Below, piece by piece: positions 36,900 through 48,879 of a stretch of DNA of 64,000 bases. The DNA is from Hyparrhenia diplandra (taxonomy: Eukaryota > Streptophyta > Magnoliopsida > Poales > Poaceae). A model generated the notes under the pieces. It did no database searches. It was given only the letters and a program-made list of their open reading frames with translations, and was not told the DNA's origin. The translations under genes and the position numbers were made by a program. The stretch lies in contig JADLZK010004634.1 in assembly GCA_015847255.1 (NCBI GenBank), positions 372,001-436,000 on the forward strand, read 5' to 3'. The stretch's first letter is position 1, and the number at the start of each line of letters is the position of its first letter.

Positions 36900-37800
36900 G
36901 GTGGCTGGCGGCGTCACTGGGTGGTGGTATTTGTAAGAGGAGCAGGAGCCGGAGGTAGCCGGGAGGAGGAGAGGAGGCAGCCAGCAGGCAGCCAGCAGGG
37001 ACGGAGAAGAAGGTGGCGGTGGTGGGTTCGTCTTGTCATTGATTTCGACGGGGTTCGCTCGGCGGTAGCTTCCCTTTCCTTCCTTCTCTGTCTTGCCCCC
37101 CGCCCCGTCTCGTCACTGCTGCTCCCGTCGCTCGCTGACCTCGCCGGGGGGGCGACGAAGCCGCTGTGGAGCGCGGCCTCGTTGAGGGCGCGGGCTCCGG
37201 TGTCACCATCGCGCCGCCGTCCCATCCGCACCGAGCGCCGCCATGACCGGGGGGGGGTTTGGGGGCGGCCACCGCTAGCGCGTGCAGTTGTCGCCGCCCC
37301 GCCTGCGCCGGTGGTTGCCCGGTGCGCCGCCGCCTGGTGCATCGCCGGGGGGGGAGAGAGAGGGAGAGAGGAGGGCGAGAGTAGAGAGACCCTTGTGCCC
37401 TCTCTTTCCTCCGTTTGGGCGGACTGACGAGTGGGGCCCACAACAAAAAAAGACCCTTGTGCCCTCTCTTTCTTTCCCAGAACCACATCCCGTGACCCGG
37501 AGGCCGTGCCCGAGCGCATCCTCTCAGTTTCCCGTGACCCTAGGTTCCTGGTGGCCGGTGGCGGCGGCGCAGCAAGGTCGGGCGGCGGGCGGGCGCGGAG
37601 CAGGCGGTGCATCTGGCGGGCGCGGCAGCGGGCGGGCACGGCAGCGAGCGGGCGGGGCGCGGCATCGGGCGGACGCGGCAGCGGGCGGGCTCGGCCGGCG
37701 GGCGGGCGCGGCAGCAGGCTCCAGCGGCGGGCGGTGCATCCGGCGGCGGCGCGTCCAACTCCGGCGGCGGGCGGCGCATCCGGTGGCGGCGCGTCCAACT
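36900..37800. repeat. GC-rich island with minisatellite
   Basis: From about 37560 the sequence is built of GGGCGGGCGCGGCAG-like units, and at 37728-37803 a roughly 43-bp unit (GGCGGCGCGTCCAACTCCG) is tandemly repeated. GACCCTTGTGCCCTCTCTTTC is duplicated at about 37388 and 37452. Long frames on both strands (up to 324 residues) are low-complexity and probably not genes. Confidence 0.75.
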
Positions 37801-37805
37801 CCGAC

Positions 37806-38165
37806 AGGAGCAGCATGTTCGACTTCATGGTCGGCCGCATGGCCTGCTGCTTCAGCTCTTGGAACGCCGTCTCTGCCACTGAAAGCACAAAAACATCAGC
37901 AAATTCAGCGAGTTGTTGAGTTTGCTCGTGAAATTAGAAAGATGGAGCATGCAATGTTGCACGACTGTGATGTGATGCGCCAATGAACTGATGAGATGAG
38001 TAGATGGCATCACTTCACATCGAATTGAAAGGCTTCATTTGCTACAGAAATGAGCACCTTCAGGCTTATGATATTGAATTTAGGTGCTACCTGTAAGCTT
38101 CCTTCAGAGCATTGCAGGCATACACATCAGGCTCATGCCCAGCCTGCTGCATTTCCCCAGATACT
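37806..38165 (-). pseudogene. Pentatricopeptide-repeat (PPR) protein fragment
   Basis: Minus-strand blocks read MQQAGHEPDVYACNALKEAY (about 38155-38095) followed by a GT donor, and then ETAFQELKQQAMRPTMKSNM with LLLSE (about 37880-37808). Both are textbook PPR repeat pieces of one protein type, but the repeats that should lie between them are missing, and the downstream side runs straight into the GC minisatellite. This is a truncated, internally deleted copy; the intact gene must be elsewhere. PPR proteins bind organelle RNA. Confidence 0.7.
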
Positions 38166-38951
38166 TTAATTAGGTTGTGTGATGAAAACTTCTCTGTTAT
38201 GTGATACATGTACTGTGATGTTCAAGAAAATTATCATTTTCTTTGTTATGTGATATCTTATCTATATCAATGTTGAAAAAAAATTATTTCATTTATACGT
38301 ACAACCATCCATACTGTCCAGCCATTTGTACAAGAAAAATAAAAAAAAACCATGTCCAGCCAAGAGCATCCAGCCATTTGTACAAGAAAAATAAATAAAA
38401 AAAACCATGTCCAGCCGAGAGCATCGGCAGCCCATAGCAGCTTTCAGCCTAAGGGCATTTTTGTCTTTCGAAATTGAAGTTAACCACCGTTAGCTCCATT
38501 TCTTCACAGAAGGGCATCCAGGACAAAACGAAAATGAAGTTAAAGGCGCGAGAGGTAAGTTAAAAAACTTGGAAGGCACGTAGATCCAAGCCAACTTTTT
38601 AAGGGCACACAGGTAAATGGCTCGAGAGTAGAGGGGGAGAGGACCGAAGAGTAATTTATCTAAAGGTCAAGGGCTTTTTTGCAAAATGTCTGAGCCTGGC
38701 CCGATCTGGGCCATCCATACGCTCGATCGGACGGCCGTAGAAAAATCCGGTGGCGTGGCCACGCTGGCAAGCCCGCTTTTGGTGCCCAAATCGTAGGGTG
38801 AAAGATTATTGGTACCATTATATGTTTAGAGGAAAAAAAAAAAAGACACTCGCCATCCACAGATAATTTCAACAGAGAGAATGGTTGTCACACAGGTACA
38901 CTGAATTTTGTTCAGTGACTTAATAAGTGTGTTCAGCCTCCCTTTCGTAAA

Positions 38952-39476
38952 GGAAAAAGTCTACATCACCCCCTCAACTATGGGTGGTAGACTACATAAC
39001 CCCCTAAACTTTGAAACGGTCTATATCACTCCCTGAACTTTCAAAAACCGGTCAAATTACCCCCTAAAGCAGTTTTGAAAAATCATAGTAAATCACAGAA
39101 AAATCGTAAAATGAAAAACCAAATTGTGTTAGACTCCGAATGAGTAGATCTACACAATGAACATATAATATGGTATGCTTTAGTTCATTTTTTTTGCTGC
39201 AGCTTTAAATTTCTGTTTTTCCTCATAGCTGTAAAAAAATTGTACTAAAGCATACCATATTATATGTTCATTGTGTAGATCTACTCATTTAGAGTCTAAC
39301 ACAATTTGATTTTTCATTTTATGATTTTTCTGTGATTTACTATGATTTTTTAAAACTGCTTTAGAGGGTAATTTGACCGGTTTTTAAAAGTTCAGGGGGT
39401 GATATAGACCGTTTCAAAGTTTGAGGGATTATGTAGTCTACCACCCATAGTTGAGGGGGTGATGTAGACTTTTTCC
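38952..39476. mobile_element. Long foldback (Mutator-type) element
   Basis: Two arms of about 245 bp, roughly 95% identical and inverted, meet around 39200-39235. Ends are GGAAAAAGTCTACATCACCC and its inverse. A 10-bp direct repeat, CTTTCGTAAA, flanks it (38942-38951 and 39477-39486). No coding capacity. If transcribed it would form a nearly perfect double-stranded RNA hairpin. Confidence 0.9.
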
Positions 39477-39971
39477 CTTTCGTAAATAGAGTGCCTTCTA
39501 TTCTTTATGCTTCCTAGCCGGCCAGAAATTGCTATAGTAGAGGAACACCTATATATATCCCTGCGTACATAGGTTGCCATTCAGATTCTCGATGATGCTT
39601 AATAAACTTGGCACTCTTTTTGGGGAAAGAATTGATCCTATTGATGTTTAGTACGATACAAATATTGAACCTCATCTAACTATACTTAGGTTGATTCATG
39701 CCGTCGTTGGCAAGATAATGCATTTTGTTTCTTCATTTGGCGCAGTGTAGTATCCGTATGGTAGTTTCTCCGATTAATTAGTTCAAAGCCTCTTTACACC
39801 AATTTTTACGGATAGCCTACTAATTTCTCGACTGTGCCCACTTACCTCTTAAATATGATGCTAGATGAAAATGGTGCATGCTGCAGAGCCAGGAACAACA
39901 AGAAACAGCTGGAACTTAAGATACAAAAAAAGAGAAGAAAAAGATGAGGACCAGCACCGAGAGTGACCGAG

Positions 39972-41700
39972 CTAAGACAGATTGTTGATCCATTGCATAA
40001 ACTCTTGAAGATATTTTCTTTTCATTCTCTGAGAGAGCAGGAAAAGCTCATCCCTGAAAACTGATTTTGCGTTCTGTAGACATGGAACATTCTGTCTGAA
40101 GATCAAGTCATTCCATACTTTCCATATCGTCCAGCACATAGCGATGATAACTTCCACAAAGAACGGCACTTGAAGCTTTGCAGGGTTTGGAATGGGTCGA
40201 GAGAAGGATCAATTGGATTCTATCCAGGCCCAGCACTGAATTGTAAAAGAGCAGCTTAGAAAAAGGTGGCTTGAACTTTCATCAGTAGCACCCACGCATA
40301 AAACACAGTTGTGGTCTTGCACATTCTCTTTATTTTTTTTTTTTGACTGAAAAAAAAAAAAAAAAAAAAAGTTGTGGTCTTGCAGGTGATATTCGCAACT
40401 CATTTTTTTTTGAAGGGTTGCAGGTGATATTTTTCACCTTCTTAACAGCATGGGGTCAACCCATGACGGGGTCCCTCCACCATTGCGGTCCCTCCACAAC
40501 CGTCGGTGGCGTCCGCGAAGGGTTTGGCGGGCAGGCCGCGTCCAAGGCATCGCCGAGGCTCCCCCAGGAAGCGTCGGCGATGCTTGTGCTTAAGCTATCC
40601 TTGATTAGCAGCCAAAAACACTTTGTGTTTGTTGCAGATTTCCAAAGCCAACTGTAAACTGGGTGAAGTTGTTGGTGCCCCTGTATTTTTTTTGACTGAA
40701 AATACATTAGATTTCCAAATGTAGGACCATCTGTCAGGCACATAATTCACTAAGCTTGTTGCAGTAGAGTTTCCAAGAGAAACATCTGGGAATGAGTTTG
40801 TTGGGACAGTGGTAAATTGAAAAGGCTATGGATTAAAATCTGCTCTTTACCATCCACAAAAACAATCTTTTTCTTTTGAAAATGAATAGAGCTCAGGAAA
40901 CTTGCTATATTAGATCATACTCCCAAAGGTCCCCCAGAGGTAACATGATTTTTCCATTGTTAATCTTGACCTTTGCCATCCCTTTGAATTTGTCCAAAAG
41001 CTTTAGATCCCTCCACCAAAAAGAACATTTTTTGACTCCCAGGAAGTCTTCCATTGTCATAGTATTTTTCCCAAAACCAGGGAAACCCAAGGAATATCAT
41101 CTCTGTTGAAGAATTTGTGAGCGAACTTAATCAGTAGAGCTTCATTTTGGGTTTTTTATGTCAATTACACCCAGTCCACCTTCACTTTCTTCTCTGCAAA
41201 TCATTGTCCAGGCCAGGAAGTTTTGGCTTTTTTGTTTGGCATTTATGTCAGCCCTCTCCAAAGACATAGCTTTCTGAACTTATCAATAACAGTTTGCTGC
41301 AAGAGAAAGGTGCTCATACAGAATGTAGATAAGGCAGAAAAAATAGAACGTATCACTTCCAATCTCCCAGCCTGATTCAGAAAGATTGATGTAGTAGCCA
41401 TCCTTCTTTCACATTTGTTAACAATTGGTGAGAAATCAATGACCCTTGGCTTGCTTAAGCTTAAGGAAAGCCCCATATAGGTAAATGGCAATGAGCCAGT
41501 TTTACAGTTGAAAATTTTTGCTAAATGATCAAGTTTTTGCTATCCAATGTTGATAGGCACCATGACTGACTTGTTATAATTCATTTTCAGGCCAGTGAAT
41601 TCCCCAAAAGTGTAAAGTGTTTAAGCATTCTTACGGTTATAGAGTTAATCTTAGATGTTATTTCACCCAAAACTTGGAACTCTAATAAACTCAACTTTAG
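39972..41700 (-). pseudogene. LINE-type reverse transcriptase remnant
   Basis: The minus strand from about 41640 reads TGLKMNYNKSVMVPINIG, then PFTYMGLSLSLSKPRVIDF, ERRMATTSIFLNQAGRLEVI, then FRKLCLWRG, WRDLKLLDKFKG and PLSQQTHSQMFLLET, then the zf-RVT region (CVLCVGATDESSSHLFLSCS, about 40305) and the tail CWTIWKVWNDLIF (about 40130). This order is the carboxyl-terminal half of a plant non-LTR element reverse transcriptase. Stops and frameshifts are frequent, and a GC-rich foreign piece interrupts at about 40450-40590. No polymerase active site (FADD-type) is left in the window copy. Confidence 0.85.
40322..40417. mobile_element. Two adjacent micro-insertions with poly(T)/poly(A)
   Basis: A 49-bp insert (40322-40370) lies between copies of GTTGTGGTCTTGCA (40308-40321 and 40371-40384). 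A second, 24-bp insert (40394-40417, with 8-9 T then GAAGGG) lies between copies of TTGCAGGTGATATT (40380-40393 and 40418-40431). Both interrupt the LINE remnant, so both are younger than it. Confidence 0.7.
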
Positions 41701-41719
41701 GTTCTAAACCTGATCTAAA

Positions 41720-43560
41720 AATGTTACCTTGGAAGTGTGTTGCATCAACTGGGAACAGAGTTTAGGAGTTATTTAGGTTTGATGCATTAGTGGGTACTTT
41801 CCATCTGCTCTAAATTTCCTAATTTTTTAATCATTTCTTTATGCCTTCTTATGTCAACTTTTTTATTTGCAGTAAAGCAAGTGCATCAGAGAAGGCAATT
41901 GTCTCTGGTTTAGTAGGTTAATCTTTTCGTTGTCATCATTCTCGGAAATTTGTTGGAGTACGAATCATGGTTCTGGCCCTCCCCCAAGTATATGATTTAA
42001 TTACAATTCCGTCTACTAGCATTTGACTTAAAATTTATCTTGAATGCAAATGTCAGTAGCACCTGGTGGACTTATATCCTTTGCTTGAGGTATGATTTGG
42101 CTTGATATGCCTATTTGAAATTTTTTCCCTATAAATTTGCCCTTTCATTACCCATTAACTATCTCAATAAGGTCAATGGCGTGAAGAAAGGCCATGCATG
42201 AACCCTTCTCCTTTTTGTGGGGAGTTTCCGAATGTCATAAATGCAAATCGTTGATTGTTTTTTGTGCTTTTGTAGATATAAACAGGCTCCTTTTCGATAC
42301 AATTATTTAGATGGTTTCAGCTATGTAAGACAAACAATGATCTTTCCCTCCGTTCCAAATTGTAGTTCACTTTGGCTTCGTACAACGCGCGACTTGCTGT
42401 CTTCTTCGCCTGGGAGCACGAGCGCTCGCCGGCGTCTCGCCAGGCGACGGCTTCCCCCTCTCTCTTCATTCACTGCAGCAAAGCAGGGGGCATTTTGCAA
42501 AATTTTCAATCTGAGACGACAGCCGCAACTCCCGTTGTACATGCCCCCTTATATACGATTCCTACAATATACCATGTACTCCGTATATTATATACATGAA
42601 CCCAAGGCCCAAGCTATATCCCCGACCGCCGGCTGGCCTTGCAAACGTGCACGCCCACGCAACGAATACTGGGCCGAGCCCAAGCTGTTGGTCAAAACAG
42701 ACCAGCCTGTCCAGAGACCACTGTGTTAGGCCCATTCCAAGCGGCAGCCCGTTGGACGAGGGAATCGACCCAACGGGGATAACTCCGGCGCTGGTTGTTT
42801 CGCTCATTCGCTTGCTGCTGCCCTCACAACATGCCATTGCAATACTGACCATTGTTTGAGTTTGGACTCCGAATAATTGCAAGCACATTTAGCATTTGGA
42901 GTTCAGATATGTGTGGCTATGCGCTGAACCGTTGGTGCCATTTTGGCTTGGATGGAATCCAGAGCAACATCAGATATGAGTGTAAAGTTTATACCTTATC
43001 CTCTCCATATAAATTTAACTACTTCCTCCGTGGACATGACAGTGCCAACGAATGAATCTTGTTCCTCTGTCAGATGGAATGTTTAGACATAAATTTAGAC
43101 TATTAAATATATACTAATTTAGGAACTATGTGCACAAATTAAGACTAATTTGTGAGACATATGTGGTGCTATAGTAAACATGTGTTAATAATGAATTAGT
43201 TATGCTTAATAAATCTGTATCATATATTACTTATGTATTCAAACACTCAGTTTGACATATTATGTGACACACAATGTCACCCTAAATTATTGTAGGTTGA
43301 CATAGAGAACTTTCCGAATTCGTTTATTTTGAACGATGTCATATTAAACGCTCTAAACACAACATATATAATAAAAAAATCAATAAATAGTTAAATTCAT
43401 CTTTTCCGTTAGGGAAAATGATAGAGCAAGAAAAAAATTTACCCGCATAACCGTAGCAACGCACGCACATATTTCCTAGTGATAATAAAACATAAATGTC
43501 TATGGTTCTTTTTATTCAGTGATTTTCACTGAAAACTGATAATATTTTTCTGCCACTACC
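41720..43560. other. No gene seen; MITE relics and a Helitron-like terminus
   Basis: A lone Stowaway-like end (CCCTCCGTTCCAAATTGTAG, about 42348) lacks its partner. A 42600-42800 block is GC-rich with TGGGCC and AGGCCCA motifs. About 43078-43300 resembles a widespread rice MITE (GTGGTGCTATAGTAAACATG, CTTAATAAATCTGTA). GTAGCAACGCACGCACAT then CTAG plus T at 43453-43480 resembles a Helitron 3' end. Confidence 0.4.
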
Positions 43561-43599
43561 GTACGGGTAAGTTTGCAGTAATCTGTACTAAAAAAGAAT

Positions 43600-44060
43600 G
43601 AAAGCTAGACTCTACCCGGTGAAGGGACGTACGTCGCTCGCTCGACTTGCTCTGCCCGGCTTCTTGGCGCGCCCGAACACAAATTTCCACCCCGCGGCAG
43701 TTTCGCTCGCTCGCACGACGATTCGCTCGGCCCCCACGTCTGGTAGACCACACCCGGCAGTTTCGCATCTCTTGCCGACACAGCCGCCGCGACCTCGAGC
43801 TCGCCAACGCCGCTGCCGCGACCTCCCCTCGCGCTCGTCCACGCCGCCGCCGCCGGTCCTCGTCGATCTGCCCTGCCACGCCTCCACGTCCCCCCCAACT
43901 GACTTCGACGACGTGCCCCGTGCCTGCCCACCGTCCTCGCTGTGGAGCGCCGCCAACAAAACTGCCTCGTCCGCCGTCTCCCCATCTCTTCCCCACACAC
44001 TGTTTCGTCTGCGATGGTGGAGTAGCGAGCAGATCGTAAGGTGCGCCTTTTTTCCCTCCT
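43600..44060 (+). other. GC-rich leader upstream of the Helitron-type module gene
   Basis: C-rich plus-strand sequence with low-complexity Pro/Arg/Ser frames and a possible donor, ATCGTAAGG, at about 44033. Its position suggests a 5' UTR or first exon for the exons at 46479-47412. Between 44060 and 46470 I see only AT-rich intron-like sequence, a retroelement tail (44593-44684), three copies of ATTAATATTTCCTT(C/T)TCTATA near 45715-45830, and a short frame at 46027-46209. Confidence 0.3.
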
Positions 44061-44592
44061 AGCTCGACCCCTTCCTATCTGTCAAGATTCATAGCCATGG
44101 CCGTTGTTGTGCCTCCATTGACCACTTGCTCCCTCCTCGTGCATGTTTGGATTGAATAGGCTACCTCCTCGCAAGTTTGGATTGACTAGGCAACAGGCGG
44201 GGAGCAACAGTTTTCGTCAAGGGTGAAGCTGCAGGTTTGAGCACCTATTTTCTGAAACTGCTACTTTGGTTCATCAGTCCTCCGCTTAGATATAGTTTTT
44301 CCTGTGATTTGTCTCCTGAATGCAAAGTCAATTGTGAAGCGTTCTGGGTTTTCTTTCTTGCTTTACCCAATTAACCATGAGACAAAGGTTCTTAAAACAG
44401 GATGTGTGCACACAGCCACATGTTCCAACCAGCAACAGGTAGTTTGCTTTGTAAGAGCTATATAGCAAACTCAAATACTTAACTGATCATCGTTAGATGA
44501 CAAACAACTTGGCATCATTATTATTGTACTAACTACTAAGTAACCTGAGGTTAACAGTTGGGATTTAATTTGCAGTCAGCTCTTTCACCTCA

Positions 44593-44684
44593 TTTTTTTT
44601 AATAAGTCGATGGGAGGGGAGAGGACCCCCCACCTGGAATATCATTCATAGTTGGCTCTTAATAGCCATGACAGTTTACAGACA
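44593..44684 (-). mobile_element. Truncated A-tailed retroelement, 92 bp
   Basis: The minus strand ends in a run of eight A after CCCATCGACTTATT, and the insert is flanked by CTTTCACCTCA on both sides (44582-44592 and 44685-44695). Size and tail fit a 5'-truncated LINE or SINE copy. Confidence 0.7.
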
Positions 44685-46478
44685 CTTTCACCTCAATTTG
44701 GATTCAGGATCATAGATTGGCAATTGTTGCCGCTGAACCCATCAGTTATACCTTGTTAGATAGGACAATGAAAAAACATAGATTTGTGAAATAGCAATGT
44801 TCTAAAAACGTCATGTTGTTTCTGAGGTACATTATCCTTCATCTCTCTGCATACTACTTATAAAGCGAAATGGCATGTCACTATGCTAGATTATCAAGTA
44901 TCTGAATCCGTTCAATAAAATGCCCTTTATTGATCCTTTTGATGTCATCATGTTTGCAACTAGATTCCTGAAAGACATTTCTACTCAAACAAAGTCTGCA
45001 ATGAAGCTCGTACCATATATTAATTCTTGTAAGATGTCTTTTAGCCATTTATTGTCTCAGCTGATTTTAACAAGTCATTAGAATATAGAGGGTCGTTCTA
45101 GCTTACTAAAAGTCCATGTGCTTCATATGGTCCTTTCTGCGTCAAAGAGTTCTGTTAAAAAAAAACTATTTACAGCCTCACTGTGGAAATTTGACATATA
45201 GCTCTGTTGAGTGAGTTATGAAGTTGCTCAGCTGTTCAGGCAGTTTCCTTTGAGATAATCCTTTTCTCCAGACCAGTGGAATCTATGTTTCTGGATGGAG
45301 CAACCAAAATGAATTACCCAATTTACCTCTATTGTCCTGGACAACATTCAATAGCAAAAGGAGTGAATGGATTCAGATACTCGATAATCTAGCATAACGA
45401 GGAATCCGCTGCCCACCTATTTTATGCATTGTGCTGCTATATTTAGTGGCAAGGAAACTTGTGAATTTGGTCTTTATTCATATGTTTGATGCTACTATAT
45501 AGATACAACAAAAAACTACATTCAGATCAACACACTAAATATACACTGAAGTCATTGCCTAAAATAAATTAACATTTAGATCAGCAACAATTGCAATTCT
45601 TAGTAATTTAGATTACCAAAAAATTGTTGCAACCAGTTGACTATGGTGATTAGTTGATTTCTGATTTTAATTGTTCCTATCTTGGCTTCCATTTTCTAAT
45701 TTTACAAGGAATTAATTAATATTTCCTTCTCTATATAATTAAATAAAATGCTTTTTTACCGTGGGGATTAATATTTCCTTCTCTATATAATTTTACTGTG
45801 GGAATTAATTAATTAATATTTCCTTTTCTATATAATTATGTAAAATTGTATTATGAATGAAGACCTATAGTTTTTACTACCTTAATGTTTAAAGTGAGTC
45901 TGATTACGGCATGACTACTCATATTACTGCATTTTCAGCAAGAGATATCTGATGGGATCATCTGAACTGTGCTCTGTTGTGAGCTAGCATGACCATTTAA
46001 TTATCTCCTCACAAGATGGTACCCTTGTGGCATTCAGGATGGCTTCCACAGTCGGCGGTACTGGTACTCCCATAGTGTTCAGGACAGCTTCTCCAGCCGG
46101 TAGTATTGGTACCTTCAGCTCTTGGTCCCTTCTGTTAGGGATTTTTTCTTGTCCATTTGTAGAGCAACATGGTGTCATTAATTCGTTATTTTCTCAATTA
46201 CTTTTGTGATGTTTCAACTCTCAAGGAAATAAGCAGACATGCATGATATATCTTGAATTTTACTTATTTCTTTTGAATTTTACTCTCAAGGAAATAAAGT
46301 TTAACTTTGCTTTTTGAATTAAATTTCACTTTTGATATCGTTGTTTAATTTCATAGTATTGCAATTGGTGTGTTTTTTATAAAATTTTAGTTATCCCATA
46401 ACAAATTAAGAGTTTGTTTACTTGTGCATATTTTAATTAACCGTTATATTTAGCACCAAGCTTACTAATTATTTTCAG

Positions 46479-47412
46479 TTGGTCAAAATGCATCAGAACT
46501 AGCGAAGGTGGATGAAGACCCGAAGGAGCGCAAGAGGGAAAGAGAAAGAGCAAGATTTGCATCAATGTCTGAAGAAAGAAGGAATGAACTAAACAAGAAG
46601 CGTCGCGAATTATACCAACGCAAAAGAGGTGATGCTATTTTGAGTAGTATTGTTATATGTAACAATGACTATAGTTTCTCATCTCACGTTTTTTTTTACA
46701 GCGGGTAAAAACATGCTTAGTTCATGTACAGAAGTCATGGACCCTAGACTACTTAGAAATGAAAGGGATAGAGCTCATCGTGCGTCAATGCCTTCCGATA
46801 AAAGAGAAGAAATCAACAGGAAGCGTCGAGAATTGTATCAAAGAAAAAAGGAACAAAGTATGTTCTCCGAACCAAATAATGATGGCACTACATACATTTT
46901 GTATAAAAAAATATATACATGCAATGTATTTCTCACATTTCATTTATAATTTTGAAGTATTTTTGTAGGTAGTGAGCCGTCAAGAAACAAAGAAAATGTG
47001 AATCCTTCTAACTATGGTAAATGGCTCAGCCTGAACTATTCATGTCAACATTATAAGTACAAAGGTCACATGAATATTAATTCATGAATATTACAATGAA
47101 ATTTGAGTAATAAAAGATGTTTTAACTGGTGTTTGCATTCCAAACCTTAGGTCAAATCCCTTCAGCTGACATCATATATATGCGTAGAGAAAATAAATGC
47201 ACCTACAGCCCGACAGTGGTACACAAATATGCCATCCGAGAAGAGGAAAGCTAGGAAGGAACGTGAAAGGTTGTATAATGCAACGGCCGAACTAAAAAGG
47301 AGGCAAAGAGAGCTTCCTACAGAAGAAGGAAGGAATTTCATGCCAACACTCTACACCCAGATTCCATTGCTATGGAAAACCCTATGTATATTCCTTCACC
47401 ATAATCAAGGTA
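46479..47412 (+). pseudogene. Helitron-type amino-terminal repeated-module gene, no helicase
   Basis: Exons 46479-46628, 46702-46857 and 46969-47016 join in phase 1, and a fourth begins at about 47152. The first two each encode one copy of a basic module (RARFASMSEERRNELNKKRR then ELYQRK; RAHRASMPSDKREEINRKRR then ELYQRK). A third, diverged copy (NMPSEKRKARKERERLYNAT) lies in exon 4, which then reads PDSIAMENPMYIPSP in another frame. From memory, such modules precede the Rep/helicase of rice Helitron proteins. Exon 4 needs two frame changes (about 47190 and 47338), so the gene is probably dead. No Rep or helicase follows. Confidence 0.6.
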
Positions 47413-48020
47413 ATATCTTAAACATCATAATTGTATACAAATTTTACTCGATTTATATGGTCCACCCCAATTACTGAAAGCTCATATATCAGTCAACCAA
47501 ATCTTTGTGATGTTTTGTTCCAAAGTTTAACTCTATTTTTGACTCTGTTCTTCAAAAAGTTTAACCGGAAAATAAGCTACCATTATTATACTTGATATCT
47601 AGGAGAAACTGGAACATTGCCACCCCACTCTATTTGTTGAAGAGCTCAAAAGTATTGTTGGATATGGTCTGCAATTTGCTGAAAAGAGAGAAAAAAATGA
47701 CATATATCTTTTCTTCTATCTATTATTTAAAATAAATATCTTTTAGTATCGTCCGTGAGCATGCTTAAAAGAGGGTATATAATCATTTTGTCTTATTATT
47801 GGAAAAAAAATATATGTCTATTCTTGCTGGCACGAAGGTTTCTAACCAGTTTTACAGTTTTTCTTTTACAACAATGAACGGCCCCATTTTTAGAATTTGA
47901 CAACTTGAGTTATGTGAAGGATTCAACCACAAGAAGTGTGAAAAATCTTAGAATTGAAAATGACATGGCATCTTAGACTTGAAAATCTTCTTGATTGTAC
48001 AATATATTGTAAAACATGTA

Positions 48021-48253
48021 TTCCCTCCGGATTGGCATTAGAAGTCGTTTTGGACAAGATTTGGGTCAAACATTGGGAATATAAATCCTCAATAACTTTT
48101 AAGTTGTTGAGTTTGTAAATGTGAAAATTACATGAGAAAATATACATATGTCACATTTCCATAAATATTTTTATAATAACAAAAGGTCAAAGTTGTGTTT
48201 TGGAGGCGGGTGTCATTTGTCCCTAAACGACTTCTAATACCAACCCGGAGGAG
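48021..48253. mobile_element. Stowaway-type MITE
   Basis: Flanked by TA. Left end TTCCCTCCGGATTGGCATTA matches the inverted right end (CTAATACCAACCCGGAGGAG), with AGAAGTCGTTT subterminal on both sides. 233 bp. Confidence 0.85.
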
Positions 48254-48333
48254 TATTGTGAAACACAAACTTCTTACGATTGACCAGTTAACAATATAAC
48301 ATACACTCAAATATATGTTATGGTATTATGTGT

Positions 48334-48363
48334 TCCCGTTGCTGAACGCACGGGTATTTTTTA
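48334..48363 (+). mobile_element. Helitron-like 3' terminus
   Basis: CCCGTTGCTGAACGCACGGG folds into a short stem and is followed by TATTTTTTAG, close to the rice Helitron 3' end. It could end the element carrying the module gene at 46479-47412, but the 5' end is not identified. Confidence 0.4.
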
Positions 48364-48655
48364 GCCAAAAGAACACCAAAACCTGCCGTGAAAGTCGAAC
48401 CAAAGGACTCTCTTCTGTATATGAGCAATATAAAAAGCCTCCAATGGCACCAATCTCAAACACCAAGTGGCGAAATCTCATACGCGAAAAGCGGAGGCAT
48501 GGAGTCGCGTCGCCATCACCAGAGGTCCCGCAGCGCACGCGGCCCTCCCCGGTGCCGCCCCTACACCAGCCCCACCCTCGCCACCACCCGCCCGCGCACC
48601 ACGGCCAAAACCCTAGCCACTCCCCGCCGCCTTCGTCTACCATCCGCACCAACCC

Positions 48656-48877
48656 ATGGAGGACGACGCGATCTCGACGCTCATGGACATCGACGACTCG
48701 CCGCTCAGCGCCGCGGGGGTCGGGTTCATCGACGAGGAGGACGGGGATGGGGAGATGTTCCTCGCCCCGCACCGCGCGGGCCGCGGCGGCGGTGGCGAGG
48801 CCCGCGGGCCCCTCCACTTCTCCGGGTTCTTCAACAGCTTCGACGGCGCCGACTTCGACGACGACGACCTCGCCTGA
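48656..48877 (+). CDS. Small acidic protein, possible COP9 signalosome subunit 9 (CSNAP)
   Basis: A single-exon frame of 73 residues, ATG in a strong context (CCCATGGAG), with a telo-box AAACCCTAG about 45 bases upstream as in many constitutive plant genes. The amino end is acidic (DDAISTLMDIDDSPLS), the middle is Gly/Arg-rich, and the tail reads HFSGFFNSF then DFDDDDLA. CSNAP, the smallest COP9 signalosome subunit, is also a short acidic protein ending in a Phe-Phe-Asn-x-Phe stretch followed by Asp-rich residues, and this tail anchors it in the complex, which deneddylates cullins. The assignment rests on that tail and on size only. A reading frame opening at 48315 overlaps it in another frame and is less likely. 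Confidence 0.65.
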   Translation: MEDDAISTLMDIDDSPLSAAGVGFIDEEDGDGEMFLAPHRAGRGGGGEARGPLHFSGFFNSFDGADFDDDDLA

Positions 48878-48879
48878 GG

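Noticed and set aside
36914..37888. 324-residue minus-strand frame
   Set aside because: Only its first about 25 residues match a PPR protein; the rest is a translation of the GC minisatellite.
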